A stretch of DNA of 64,000 bases, from NCBI GenBank assembly GCA_963800395.1, contig CAWDBD010000027.1:96058-160057 (forward strand), given 5' to 3'. Shown here in pieces: positions 47,393-57,718 of the stretch. This DNA is from DASSBG01 sp963800395 (lineage in GTDB: Bacteria > Pseudomonadota > Gammaproteobacteria > Xanthomonadales > Rhodanobacteraceae). Under the pieces are notes generated by a model, which was not told the origin of the DNA, did not search any database, and worked only from the letters and a program-made list of their open reading frames with translations. Numbering within the stretch: position 1 is the first letter of the stretch; every line of letters begins with the position of its first letter. The position numbers were made by a program, and so were the translations under genes.

Positions 47393-48247
47393 TTAATACT
47401 TTACCTTCTCGAGTCGCCTCTTTGCCAAATCTTTGTAAAAGCTAGTTCCGTTCCCTGGGTTATGCACAATTTTATTTAGCCATATTCTCGTATTTTTCCA
47501 ATCCTTTTTGCCCCAATAGACTTGCGCAATTTGGTACCTAAACGCTTGCAAGCTTGGTGCATTTGGATATGATTCTTTAAATTGTTTGAAAGTAGAAATT
47601 AGTTCCGGCATGTATTTCGAGAAAGAGTCCTTTATGCCATAATTAGATCCATATCGACCAGGAGCGTGCCATCCAATTATAGTTTTCATCTTTTCCTGAT
47701 ACGCAACTTTAGCTGCTTTCGTGCGTGGAAATTCTGATATTATTTTGTCGTACCAATGTATGGCTGCATCGGCATTATTGATCCAACTGGCATCGATAGC
47801 GAAGGATTCCTTTTTATCGCTCGACCAGAACTGCGCATGTTCAAAGTACGACAATGCAACAGCATTATTTACGATGCTATCTGTTGTTTTCGTTGCAACT
47901 TGGGATAACGTTTCGATCCTTGGCTTTACCTTTTTTGCCTGTTTTGACGATGGATATTTTCTTGTAAGCGTATCCCATGCGTTCATAGCTGCTTCGACGT
48001 CGTTCTGTTTAAATGAAATGCTTCCAAGCATATAATATGCTTCAGCCTTCTCCGAATCAGGTGTGCTACCAAATATTACATTTATGAGTTCTGTCTTCGC
48101 AGCCTTCGTAAGACCGTTGTTGTTAAGCATTCTTGCCTTTCCCACAGAAGCCGTTGCTTTCTGTGGAGTTTTTTTATTCGGCACACATGCCGATACGCAG
48201 ATCACGGACAGTAGCACTATAAAAATTGCCAGATTGGTTCGTCGCAT
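47393..48247 (-). CDS. TPR-repeat lipoprotein, function unknown
   Basis: A 284-residue lipoprotein. The signal peptide LAIFIVLLSVICVSAC ends in a lipobox Cys at about residue 21. The mature protein has TPR-like helical pairs: KAEAYYMLGSISFKQNDVEAAMNAWDTLTRKYPSS near residues 65-105, then AAIHWYDKIISEFPRTKAAK, then FRYQIAQVYWGKKDWKNTRIWL. The layout recalls BamD/YbgF-type periplasmic TPR proteins but is not a clear member. The AT content is high, which suggests acquisition. Confidence 0.7.
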   Translation of the reverse strand: MRRTNLAIFIVLLSVICVSACVPNKKTPQKATASVGKARMLNNNGLTKAAKTELINVIFGSTPDSEKAEAYYMLGSISFKQNDVEAAMNAWDTLTRKYPSSKQAKKVKPRIETLSQVATKTTDSIVNNAVALSYFEHAQFWSSDKKESFAIDASWINNADAAIHWYDKIISEFPRTKAAKVAYQEKMKTIIGWHAPGRYGSNYGIKDSFSKYMPELISTFKQFKESYPNAPSLQAFRYQIAQVYWGKKDWKNTRIWLNKIVHNPGNGTSFYKDLAKRRLEKVKY

Positions 48248-48321
48248 TATATATCCTTGTTGTCTAACGCTACAGCGAATAGTTGGCGTACACTTCGAGA
48301 CAGGAACAGCCGACTATGCCG

Positions 48322-48639
48322 CTACTCAACGGCTCTGGAATTCGTCGAATGCTCATTTACGCGGTGCTGTGCTCTGAGAGTGCGAAGAGCGAATTCCAGA
48401 GCGCTGATGAAGGTGCAACATTCGGAGTCGCCGCCGAGTACGATTTCAATCTCTTGCACGCCGCGCGACGTATCACCGTCGATAGCAACCCGCAAATCGG
48501 TACTTCCATTGTCCTGAAGCCTCAATATCGTACGGCCACCATGGCCCGAATCTCCACCCTTCGGGCAGTTCGTACCTACCTCGACCATGAGGCAGTTCAT
48601 CTCTTGGAACTCTTTAACAGCCGTATTGACACTGCTCAT
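48322..48639 (-). CDS. Small hypothetical island protein
   Basis: A 105-residue acidic protein that I do not recognise. A compact N-terminal region has paired Cys-containing segments (NCLMVEVGTNC), a Gly-rich GGDSGHGGRT loop, and a beta-like stretch DLRVAIDGDTSRGVQEIEIVLGGDSE. No membrane segment or signal peptide. It lies upstream of the TPR lipoprotein on the same strand. Confidence 0.55.
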   Translation of the reverse strand: MSSVNTAVKEFQEMNCLMVEVGTNCPKGGDSGHGGRTILRLQDNGSTDLRVAIDGDTSRGVQEIEIVLGGDSECCTFISALEFALRTLRAQHRVNEHSTNSRAVE

Positions 48640-48904
48640 TAGATTGTATCCCTTGATTGTGGAAATGCGCTTTGTCGGAGCGGCGCGCGAAAGTCATATT
48701 CGTTGCAGGCTAACTCTTATTAGTTTGAGAAATGGGATATATTCCTGCAGCCTAATCTATACCAGATACATGCTATATGCTGGAGACATCCCCAAGTAAT
48801 CAAAGGCCTGCGTCGCGTAACGCAGCGTTATGCTTCAGCGCTATCTTGCAACGCTCGCCGCGTAGGGCCCGTTGATACATCTCATCTTTGCAGCAGTGGC
48901 AGAG

Positions 48905-50354
48905 TCAGGCAAGTCGATATGATTGCGGCGCGGTAGCAGGTGCTCCGCCAGGGACTGAGCGTTTGAAAAGAAAACCATTCTCACTTTTGCGTTTTTCGCG
49001 TCCTTCGCGGACAAAGATCTTCTCGTGCGGCGCATCGCGGGAACGGCTCAATCCTACGAGAAGCGCTTGCAGTGATTGCTTGAACGCAGCGTAGTCGGCG
49101 GGCATGGGCTCGGCGTGTGCGGGGCGATCCAGCAGCGCCTGCAGCGCTGGCGGCACCGGCACTGCTTCGCCGATCAGCGGCTCGACCACGGACTCGAACT
49201 TGGCCGCGTGGGCGGTGGCTGCCACGGCGTAGTCGTGTTCATCGCCGGCGGCGCGGCGGCGTTCCAGCACGCAGGCGGCGGTGGCGGTGTGCGGGCACAG
49301 TACCTGGCCGTGTTCGCGGTGCCAGCGGGTGATGGTGGTGCGGATGGTGTCGTCGTCGACCCAGTCGGCTGTTAGCTGACTGCGCAGGGTTTCGGTGTCG
49401 GGATGGAACCAGCGCAGGCGTTCGAAGTTGCTGGGGGCGCCGACGTCCATGGCGTTGGCCAGGGTGGCCAGGCTGGGGCGCGGGGCGTAGTCGTCGCCGG
49501 CGAAGAAGTCGGCCAGCACGCGGTTGGCGTTGGTGGCCAGGGTGATGGGGCCGATGGGCAGGCCGCAGTCGCGCGCCAGCAGGCAGGCCAGTGCGTTGCC
49601 CAGGTTGCCGGTGGGCACGATGAAGCCGAGCTTGCGCCGGCTCTGGCGCCAGTGTTGCAGGCTGGCCAGGGCGTAGTAGCTCATCTGCGGCAGCAGGCGG
49701 CCGAGGCTGATGCTGTTGGCCGAGGTCAGGTGCAGGCGCTGGGCCAGGTCGCGGTCGGCCAGGGCCTGCTTGACCAGGCGCTGGCAGTCGTCGAAGTGGC
49801 CGGCGAGCTTGAATGCGTGCACGTTGTCGCCGAAGCAGCCGAGCTGGTGGGCCTGGCGCGGGCGATACCTTGCCATCCGGGTACAGGATCACCACCCGGA
49901 AGCCGGGGCGCCGATGGAAGGCCGCGGCCACGGCGGCGCCGGTATCGCCGGAGGTGGCCACCAGCACGGTGCGGGTTGCGCTGCCGGCATCGGCAAGCCG
50001 CGCCATGGATGCGGCCAGGAAGCGTGCGCCGAAGTCCTTGAATGCGGCGGTGGGGCCGTGGAACAGCTCCAGCAGAAAGGTCTTGTCGTCGGCAACCGGG
50101 GTCAGCGGCAGCGGCAGGTCCAGTGCCTCGTGGCAGATGGCATCGAGCTCGGCTTCCAGCGGATCACCGGCAAAGAACGGCGCCAGCAGGCGGGCGGCGA
50201 CTTGCGGCAGGGTGTCGGCGCCATCGAAATCGGCGGGCGTGAAGCGCGGCAGGTGTTCCGGCACGTACAGGCCGCCGTCGCTGGCGAGACCTGCCGCCAG
50301 TGCGGCGGAGAGGCTGGCCGGCGTGGCCTTGCCGCGTGTGCTGAGGTAGTTCAT
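48905..50354 (-). CDS. thrC: Threonine synthase (one frameshift; repeat-extended C-terminus)
   Basis: Makes threonine from phosphohomoserine with PLP. From 50354: MNYLSTRGKATPASLS, then LLELFHGPTAAFKDFGARFL with the PLP Lys, VATSGDTGAAVAAAF, and after a break near 49870 SANSISLGRLLPQMSYY, IVPTGNLGNALACLLARD and NANRVLADFF. The usual end is near KQSLQALLVGLSR; the frame instead runs on about 40 codons through a dispersed intergenic repeat (residues KIFVREGREKRKSE) to 48905. The start overlaps the thrB stop (ATGA). Confidence 0.93.
48986..49012. repeat. Dispersed repeat copy at the 3' end of thrC
   Basis: On the minus strand this is GTCCGCGAAGGACGCGAAAA plus seven bases, matching copies at 60337-60363 and 60663-60689 with one difference. 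Here it is read in frame by thrC. Confidence 0.7.
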
Positions 50355-51286
50355 GGCAGCACCTGCGCGGCCGGGCCGGCCACCGGCGACACCCAGGCCT
50401 CGCTCTCGAGGCCGGCATCGGCAAAGGCCGCCTGCATGGCCGGCGCGGCGCGTGTGGCCTCGGTCTCGTGCTCGAACCAGGCCACCATGCTGGGGCCGGC
50501 GCCGGAGATGCCGGCACCCAGCGCGGCGTGATCCATGGCCGCCTGGCGCACGCCGGCGAAGCCGGGAATGAGGCCGGCGCGGCGCGGCTCGACCAGCACA
50601 TCGGCAAGGCCTGCCCGGATCAGTGCCAGGTCGGATTGGTACAGGCCCGCCAGCAGCAGCGCCAGGTGGCTGGATTGCTGCACGACGTCGGCCAGCGGGT
50701 AGTCGCCGGCCAGCACCGCGCGCGCGTCGCGCGTCTCGATGGCAAGCTGCGGATGCACCAGCACGGCGCTCAGGCCCGGGGGCACCGGCAGCGACAGCAG
50801 CCGGTCGGCGGTGGTCAGGCACAGGCCGCCCAGCAGCATGGGGCCGACGTTGTCGCCGTGGCGGCCGCCGCTGGCCACCTGTTCGCCGGCCAGTGCAAAC
50901 GGGTACAGGGCGGCTGGCTGCATGGGTTCATCCAGCAGGGCATTGGCTGCCACCAGGGCGGCCACCGCCGAGGCGGCCGAGCCGCCCATGCCGGAACCGA
51001 AGGGAATGCCCTTGTCCAGCTCGATGGCAAAGCCGTAGGGCAGCTGCAGCGCATCGCGCAGCGCCATCAGGGCGGCGCCGGCGGTGTTGTCGGGGGCGGT
51101 CATGGGCAGCGCGACACGGTTGCCGCGAATGGCGTCGATGCGCACTTCGGCCGCAGCGATGCGGCGCACGCAGGCGATGTCCTGTGGCCCGGCCAGGCTG
51201 TGGCCCAGCAGATCGAAACCGGCAATGGCGTTGCCGACGCTGGCCGGGGCCGAGGCGCGCACGCTGTTGTCGACAGGCGGGCTCAC
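50351..51286 (-). CDS. thrB: Homoserine kinase
   Basis: A 311-residue GHMP kinase that phosphorylates homoserine. Motif 1 ASVGNAIAGFDLLGHSL near residue 16, the ATP-binding PFGSGMGGSAASAVAAL near 95 and the C-terminal GAGISGAGPSMVAWF near 265 are clear. The frame is intact. It overlaps thrA upstream and thrC downstream by four bases on each side, so the three are translationally coupled. Confidence 0.96.
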   Translation of the reverse strand: MSPPVDNSVRASAPASVGNAIAGFDLLGHSLAGPQDIACVRRIAAAEVRIDAIRGNRVALPMTAPDNTAGAALMALRDALQLPYGFAIELDKGIPFGSGMGGSAASAVAALVAANALLDEPMQPAALYPFALAGEQVASGGRHGDNVGPMLLGGLCLTTADRLLSLPVPPGLSAVLVHPQLAIETRDARAVLAGDYPLADVVQQSSHLALLLAGLYQSDLALIRAGLADVLVEPRRAGLIPGFAGVRQAAMDHAALGAGISGAGPSMVAWFEHETEATRAAPAMQAAFADAGLESEAWVSPVAGPAAQVLP

Positions 51287-53766
51287 AGCACGGCTCCCAG
51301 TTGCCCGGCAATGCGCAGCACATCGGCAAATACGCCCGCGGCGGTGACCTCCGGCCCTGCGCCCGGGCCCTGCACCACCAGCGGGTTGTCGCGGTAGCGG
51401 GCGGTGGTGAACTGCACGCAGTTGTCGGTGAGCTGCAAGGTGGCGAAGGCGTGGCTGCGCGGCAGCTCGCGCACGCCGACCCGGGCACGGCCGGCGCTGT
51501 CCAGTTGCGCGACATGGCGCAGCACGCAGTCGTTCGCCTGCGCCCGGGCCAGGCGCGCGGCCATGTCCTCGTCCATCACCGACAGGGCGGCCAGCAGCTG
51601 ATCGGCGGGCACGTCGGCAAGGGCGTCGGGCACCAGGCTTTCGATCTCGACATCGGCCAGGCTCAGGTCGCGCCCGGCTTCGCGCGCCAGGATCACCAGC
51701 TTGCGCGCCACGTCCATGCCGGACAGATCCTCGCGCGGGTCGGGCTCGGTGTAGCCGCGCTGCTGCGCTTCGGCCACCTGTGCGGAGAACGGCCGGCTGC
51801 CGTCGAAGCCGTTGAACAGCCAGGCCAGCGAGCCGGACAGCACGCCGTCGATGGCGATCAGCTCATCGCCGGTATCGAGCAGGTCGCGCAGGGTCTGGAT
51901 GATGGGCAGGCCGGCACCGACCGTGGCCTCGTAGCGCCAGTGCGCGCCGCCGCTTGAGAGCGCTGCGCGAATGGCGCGCCAGCGATCCAGGTTGCCGGCG
52001 CCGGCGTGCTTGTTGGGGGTGACCACGTGGATGCCGTGCCGCAGCCATGGGGCGTAGTGATCGGCCATCTGCTCGGCCGCGGTGCAGTCGATCAGCATCG
52101 CGTGCGGCAGATGCTCGGCGCGCACGTGATCGACCAGCGCGTCGATGTCGCAGTCGCGGTCGGCCCGCTGGTCGGCGGCCTCCGGCGTGTGCCCGGCTTC
52201 GCCCAGCCACATGCGGCGGCTGCCGGCGACGGCGCGCACGCGCAGGTCCAGCCCGCCCTCGTCCCGCAGCCGCGCGCGGGATGCGGCCAACTGCGCCAGC
52301 AAGGCCCGGCCCACGCGGCCCGCGCCGATCAGGCCGATGCTGATGGTCTGCGGCGACAGCCAGAACGCGGCATGTGCCGCGCGCAGGGCACGCTGCACGT
52401 CGGCCTGCCGCACCGCGAGCGAGATATTGCGCTCCGACGCGCCCTGGGCGATGGCGCGGATGTTGACGCGGGCCCGCGCAAGCGCCGCAAACAGGCGCGC
52501 CGCCGTGCCCGGCGTGCCGGCCATGCCGTCGCCGACCGCGGCCAGCACCGCGATGTCGGCCTCGGTGCGTACCGCCTGCAGGCTGCCTTCGTTCAGTTCC
52601 ACGGCGAAGCTGCGCGCCAGCGCCCGCTCGGCCTGCTCGCGCTCGCTGCCGCGTACCACGCAGCAGATGGAATGCTCGGACGAGCCCTGCGAAATCATCA
52701 CCACCGACACCGCCGCCCGATGCAGCGCCGAGAACACCCGCTCGGCGGTACCCGGCACGCCCAGCATGCCGGCACCCTCGACGGTGACCAGGGCCAGGTC
52801 GCGCATCACGCTCAGGCCCTTGACCGGCGCGCCATCGGATGGCCCGCCGATGCGACTGCCCTGCGCCTCGGGCGTGCGCACACCGCGGATGCGTACCGGC
52901 ATGCCGGCGGCGATCACCGGCGCCAGCGTCTGCGGATGGATGACGCGCGCACCGAAATAGGCCAGCTCGCAGGCTTCGTCGTAGCTGAGCCGGGGCACTG
53001 ACACCGCGTCGGGTACCAGACGCGGATCGGCCGACAGCACCCCGTCGGTGTCGCCCCACAGGGTCAGTTCATCGGCGTTGAACAGGCGCGCCAGGATGGC
53101 GGCGGAATAGTCACTGCCATTGCGGCCCAGGGTGGTCATCTGCCCGCCCTCGTCACGGGCCACGAAACCCGGCGCGACGCGCAGCCTGCCGGCATGGCTC
53201 TCTCGCCAGGCGGCCAGGCGTTCGGCGCTGGCATCCCAGTCGACCCGCTTGCCCAGCTCGCCCGGCGCCACCACCAGCACCTGGCGCGAATCGAGCCACA
53301 CGGCATCCTCGCCCTGTGCCTTGAGCACGGCACAGAGCAGGCGCGAACTGAGCAGCTCGCCGCAGCCGTGCACCGGTGCCAGCGCGGCCTCGCTGGCCAC
53401 ACCCAGCACCGACAGCGCATCCAGGTGCCGCGCCAGGCTGTCGAACTGGGTGCCGATGTCCGCCAGCATCGCGGCGGCGTCCGCACCCAGCAGCGCCTGC
53501 GCCAGTTGCCGGTGTCGCTGATGCAGTTGCTCGGTTCCCGCCTTCCAGTCACGACCGGCCAGCGCGTCCGCGGCGAGTGCCACCAGGGCATCGGTGACGC
53601 CACCGGCAGCGGAGACCACGACCACGCAGTCGCCGTCCGTCTGCCCGCGCACGATCCCGGCCACACGCCGGAAGCCCTCGGCATCGGCGACGCTGGAGCC
53701 GCCGAACTTGTGCACGCAGATCGACCCGGCGCGCGGGTCGGAAGAGGATGGTTTGCTACTTGGCAT
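51283..53766 (-). CDS. thrA: Bifunctional aspartokinase / homoserine dehydrogenase I
   Basis: An 827-residue fusion that catalyses the first and third steps of the threonine branch. The N-terminal aspartokinase starts VHKFGGSSVADAEGF and contains FVARDEGGQMTTLGRNGSDYSA. Two ACT-type regulatory segments follow (VTVEGAGMLGVPGTAERVF and VAAVGDGMAGTPGTAARLF). The homoserine dehydrogenase starts SIGLIGAGRVGRALLAQL and has VTPNKHA, YEATVGAGLPIIQTL and GVLSGSLAWLFN. Feedback inhibition by Thr is expected from the family. It is preceded by a leader peptide rich in Thr. Confidence 0.96.
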   Translation of the reverse strand: MPSSKPSSSDPRAGSICVHKFGGSSVADAEGFRRVAGIVRGQTDGDCVVVVSAAGGVTDALVALAADALAGRDWKAGTEQLHQRHRQLAQALLGADAAAMLADIGTQFDSLARHLDALSVLGVASEAALAPVHGCGELLSSRLLCAVLKAQGEDAVWLDSRQVLVVAPGELGKRVDWDASAERLAAWRESHAGRLRVAPGFVARDEGGQMTTLGRNGSDYSAAILARLFNADELTLWGDTDGVLSADPRLVPDAVSVPRLSYDEACELAYFGARVIHPQTLAPVIAAGMPVRIRGVRTPEAQGSRIGGPSDGAPVKGLSVMRDLALVTVEGAGMLGVPGTAERVFSALHRAAVSVVMISQGSSEHSICCVVRGSEREQAERALARSFAVELNEGSLQAVRTEADIAVLAAVGDGMAGTPGTAARLFAALARARVNIRAIAQGASERNISLAVRQADVQRALRAAHAAFWLSPQTISIGLIGAGRVGRALLAQLAASRARLRDEGGLDLRVRAVAGSRRMWLGEAGHTPEAADQRADRDCDIDALVDHVRAEHLPHAMLIDCTAAEQMADHYAPWLRHGIHVVTPNKHAGAGNLDRWRAIRAALSSGGAHWRYEATVGAGLPIIQTLRDLLDTGDELIAIDGVLSGSLAWLFNGFDGSRPFSAQVAEAQQRGYTEPDPREDLSGMDVARKLVILAREAGRDLSLADVEIESLVPDALADVPADQLLAALSVMDEDMAARLARAQANDCVLRHVAQLDSAGRARVGVRELPRSHAFATLQLTDNCVQFTTARYRDNPLVVQGPGAGPEVTAAGVFADVLRIAGQLGAVL

Positions 53767-53859
53767 GCCGGTCTCCGCTGAGGCCTTGCCCGCCAGGGTT
53801 GGCGAGCCGGCGATGCCATGACCCGCTACCCGTGTCCGGGTGGGGCCGTGTCCTTGAAA
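53767..53859 (-). promoter_or_regulatory. thr operon attenuator region (between leader peptide and thrA)
   Basis: Between the leader stop and the thrA start, on the minus strand, are a small hairpin ACCCG-GACA-CGGGT and an 8-bp stem GCTCGCCA with TGGCGGGC. Their position suits alternative attenuator structures. A U-tract is not obvious, so the exact terminator is unresolved. Confidence 0.5.
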
Positions 53860-53931
53860 TCAGTCGCGCACGGGCACCCACACCGGAGGTGTCGTGGTCG
53901 TCGTGGTGGTGGTGGTACGTGCGCGAATCAT
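53860..53931 (-). CDS. thrL: thr operon leader peptide with nine consecutive Thr codons
   Basis: A 23-codon minus-strand frame, ATG at 53931 and TGA at 53860: MIRAR, then nine Thr codons (ACC, ACG and ACA), then PPVWVPVRD. It ends 93 bases before thrA. In enteric bacteria ribosome stalling at Thr/Ile codons of thrL prevents transcription termination; here stalling would respond to charged tRNA-Thr alone, since Ile occurs only once at the start. The short frame is supported by its composition, position and orientation. Confidence 0.88.
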   Translation of the reverse strand: MIRARTTTTTTTTTPPVWVPVRD

Positions 53932-53967
53932 GGCCACAGTGCAGCAGATGCCCCCACCCGAGTCAAG

Positions 53968-53973
53968 CCGGAA
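53968..53973 (-). promoter_or_regulatory. Candidate -35 box of the thr operon
   Basis: TTGACT on the minus strand, with a weak TGCACT -10-like hexamer 17 bases downstream. The predicted start would fall almost on the leader ATG, so either the leader is nearly leaderless or the true promoter is further upstream. Confidence 0.3.
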
Positions 53974-54058
53974 ACGGCGCGTGGCGCCTCGTGCCGGATG
54001 CGGCCGCATGGAAAGCCGTTGGTCGGTCCGGGCTCATGTCTCGCGGTACGGCGCCGAT

Positions 54059-56357
54059 CTAGAAGTGCTGTACCAGCTGCACATACACGTCCCGGCCACG
54101 CCCGGGCATGTGGCCGCCCAGAGGCACGTCGCTGTGCATGACCCGGTTGTAGCCGGACAGGGCATCGTAGTAGTTGCGGCCAAACAGGTTGGATACGCCC
54201 AGGCGCACATCCAGGCCGCGCCCCGAATTCCATTGTGCCGCCAATCCCAGCAGGGCATAGCCGGGGTGGCCGGATCAGCAAGGCGGGCATCGGTATTGGC
54301 GCGCGAAACGCGCTTCTGCGCCGCAGCGAAGGTTTCCGAATCTCGAAGCGCCAATGCTGCGCGGCCCAGGCGAGGCGCACATCGCCGTGCAAGGGGGCGA
54401 TGCGGTAGAGGTTGTCATGGCCTCCGGCTTGCAAGCCGCGGGTGTAGCTGACGCTGCCGTCCAGCTGCCAGCGATCACCCAGTTGTGCCAGCCAGCCAAG
54501 ATCCGCCCCATACAGCTGGGCCTGCACGTTGCTGAAGCGCAGCGGTGTCGGATCACCATTGAGACCACTGACCTTCACCGTATCGGCATCATGCTGGCTG
54601 CTTGCCGGATCAATCGGCAGCCCCTGGATGTAGTTGACGATGTGGGTGAGGAACACGCGCGGAGCGAGCAGCAGGCTGTCGCCCTGCCAATCCAGACCCA
54701 GATCAGCCTGATAGGCAACTTCCGGCTTCAGGCCGATGTCGCCGACGTAGTTGTTGCCGTCGGCAAGGCCCGCCGTGGTTTCCAGCGGAATGTAGCCGTA
54801 GCGTTCCAGATACGACGGCGAACGGGTCTTGCGCGCCAGGCCGAATTGCACGCTGCGCGTATCGTCGAGACGGTAGTCGAGCCGTGCCATCGCATCCACA
54901 TTGTTGTCGTGGCGCGCGCGGCTGGCCGCATTGAAGGTCTCGGTCAGGTGCTGGGCCGGCATCGGCAGCATCATCGGTACGGCGCCGGGACCGGTATCCA
55001 TGTTCACGCGGGTGAAGCGCGTGCCGGTGGTCAGGCGCGCCCGTTCGCTGATATCACCCTGCCACTGCGCATACGCACTGTAGAGGTTGCGCTCGGCGCG
55101 GTTGAAGATGCGGATGCGGAAGGCGGGCATGTCCGGGTCTGTGACCGTGGCGCTGTTGCGCGCCAGGTAGGCGTTGATGCCGGTGCTCAGTTCGCCGCCC
55201 CACAAGGAGCGGGTGCGCCACAGGTCCAGACCCCAGTCGCGGGCGCTGGCCGGTACCCGGCGCGCATCCGGACCGGGCATGAGCGGATTGAAGTCCGGAG
55301 TCGGTCGCCGGTCGACATTGTTCATGGCGTGCGCGACGTGGATGTAATACACGCGGGCATTGACCTGGCCGTCATCAAGATGGCGCAGGTATTCGGCGCG
55401 GGCTATCGCCGTGTGCATGAACTCGGTATCCAGCGGGAACACCGGGTTGCCGGCGCCATCGGTCGCGTCGTAGCGCGCGTGCAGGCCCAGCTCGCTGCGA
55501 CCCCACCTGACACCGTAGTCGGCACCGACCTGGCTTCTGCGGAATGCCGTGTCGCGGATGGTGCCGTCCCGATACGAGGCGTCGCCGGCGTGATCGCGCG
55601 AGGCCACCACGTCGAAGCGCTGCCGATCGCTGGCACCGCCCAGGATGCCGCCCACGGAATAGCCGTGGTTGACGCTGTGGTAGTCGAGCATGCCCGTGCC
55701 GTGCATCTGCCAGGCCGCGGAATCGGCGAAGCGGGTCTGCCGTGAAATGGCCTGCACGGTCACGCCCAGCGTCTCGATGCCGTCGGCCACGGGCGCGATG
55801 CCCCGGCGCAAGCTCATGGTGTCGAGCAGCGTCCGTGGCATGTAGTGCAGCGGCGTATCCATCCAGTTGGGACCACCCGGATTGATGTGCATGCCGTCGA
55901 CCAGAATGTTCTGTCGCACGCCGTAAAGCCCGCGATACTGGATCTGGCCCGCCAGCGGACCATTGTCGTTGAGAGCCGCGCCCGGGATGCGGCGCACCAG
56001 ACTGGCGCTATCGGCGGTGACCTGCGGCCCGGTAGCCGTGCCGCTCGACTTCGGCACGCTGAAAGTCGGCTACCGGTGGCAGCGGCCAGGTTTGGACATT
56101 CACGGAGTCCAGCTGCTTTGCCTGTCGCCTGTCCGACTGGCGCGACGCGCTGCGGCGACGGATTGCTGTGCGGCTCGGCGAGCCGTTGCCCGGCGAGCGC
56201 GGTGATCAGGCTGCGCGCCGTTGATTCGGCCGTCATACGTGCCGGTCCTCGTTTGCTGGCAGCGTGCGCGGCCATGGTGAAACCGCCGCAATAGGGCCAG
56301 AGCCGAGCGCGGCAGCAGACGCGCTGGCGAGCGAACCGGCGAACAACATCGGAACAT
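54059..56357 (-). CDS. TonB-dependent outer-membrane receptor (frameshifted)
   Basis: An outer-membrane transporter that would use TonB energy to import a bound ligand. Near 56357 an ATG after an AGGGAT site starts a signal-like stretch (FAGSLASASAAALGSG after a frame change). The plug domain follows: LDSVNVQTWPL, SLVRRIPGAALNDNGPLAGQ, IQYRGLYGVRQNILVDG. The barrel includes many aromatic beta-strands and ends GLDVRLGVSNLFGRNYYDAL and VYVQLVQHF with the terminal Phe. Frame breaks lie near 56330, 56060-56130 and 54290-54340. The ligand is unknown; a metal complex or siderophore is typical. Confidence 0.85.
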
Positions 56358-56482
56358 GGTGAGATCCCTGTTAAAATAGCCCATCAATTTTAGGCTTTTC
56401 CAGACGATATGCCATGCGGCAAATTGTCGCAGGCGCTCGTGCATGCGGGCCACGCCCGGCGATTTCCAGCTACCATCACGGC

Positions 56483-57718
56483 ATGAACGATCCTGCTTCA
56501 GACCTGCCGCTGCGGACGCAAGCTCACCCGCGCTGCACATGCTTCTGCGGCTGCGCTGGTTATCGGTGTGCGCCCAGTGTCCGTGATCGTTTCGTGCTTT
56601 CGCGCTCGGCATGCGCTGCCCTTGCTGTGCTGGCGCTTGTGATTGCTGCTTGGCGGCTTGGTATGTCATTAGCTCTGGCGGAACGCTGGTATCCCGGCAC
56701 GCCTGCTTCGTCGCTGCTGGTGCAGCTGCTTGTGGATGTGGTGGCACTGACTCTGCTGCTGTATTTCATCGTGGCCCGAGCACCCCTTTATCTCCTTGTA
56801 TCTGTGTGCAGATCGTTCTGGCGGCCTTGATCTTGCGTGCTCGCTGGCGCTTGGCTGGTGACCGTTGGTTTGCGTGCTTGCCTATACGCTGCTGATGCTC
56901 TGGCACTGGCCGCTGCCATGGCATGCACGGTGGCGCGGCTTCGGCCTTCACATTTGGGCATGTGGTTCATTTTCTGCTCAGCACCGCGATCATCATCGTC
57001 TTTGTGATCCGCTGCTGCGCCTCTGCGCGCTCGCGACGAGGAGCTGGCGAACTGCCGTTGCGCGTCTGCGCGAGAGCCGTTCGGCGGTGGGCACCATGGC
57101 TGCAGGCACGGCGCATGCACTGGGCACCCGCTGAATACGATCGCCCTCGGCTCGAGGCCCTGCGCAGTGGCGAGCTGGACGCGCAGCGAAACGCAGGCCG
57201 AACTCGAGTTTGCATCAGCAGGTTGACCACTGCCGGCAGGCGCTGGATCTTGCGTGACCGTTCCCGCGACACGCCGGTTCATCGAGGCCGGCACTTTTCG
57301 ACCGTGCTCGACGACTGGCGTCTGCTCACCCGCAGGTGGCGATCAACACTCGATTGGTACTGGATGTTCCGGCCGCCATCCGTGCCGATATCACCCTGTC
57401 CCATGCCATCGGCAACCTGCTGGACAATGCCGTGCGCGCATCGCGGCAGAACCATTGCGCAGATCGAGCTCGCCATGCACCTGCGACGGCGACATGCTGG
57501 AGATCGACATCGATGATCACGGCCCGGGCCTGCCGCAGGCAGAAATAGAAGCCGGGCGCCGGGGCATCCCAAGGGCCTGGGTCGCTGCGACCGGTGCAGC
57601 CACGAGCGCCTGGGTGGTGAGTAGCGTCCGCGCGCGCGGATGGAACCGGTTCGCGTACCCGCATCCGCTTGCCGCTGCGCGGAGCGCGCGCGATGAGAAG
57701 CAGAGACCGCCGCGCTGA
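56483..57718 (+). CDS. RegB/PrrB-like sensor histidine kinase (heavily frameshifted)
   Basis: Reassembled from three frames. After MNDPASDLPL come several membrane segments (LLVQLLVDVVALTLLLYF, ALAYTLLMLWHW-type, FGHVVHFLLSTAIIIVFVI). The H-box reads SAVGTMAAGTAHALGTPLN with an ALGTPL form resembling the HELGTP box of RegB-family redox kinases. The N-box is NLLDNAVRASRQN and the G1 box EIDIDDHGPGLP. The gene diverges from the TonB receptor and overlaps the next regulator gene. Many indels make start, end and exact residues approximate. Confidence 0.72.

Noticed and set aside
52006..53001. Plus-strand frame of 331 codons opposite thrA
   Set aside because: Antisense of a strongly conserved gene, with no motif and a His/Arg/Gln-rich composition.
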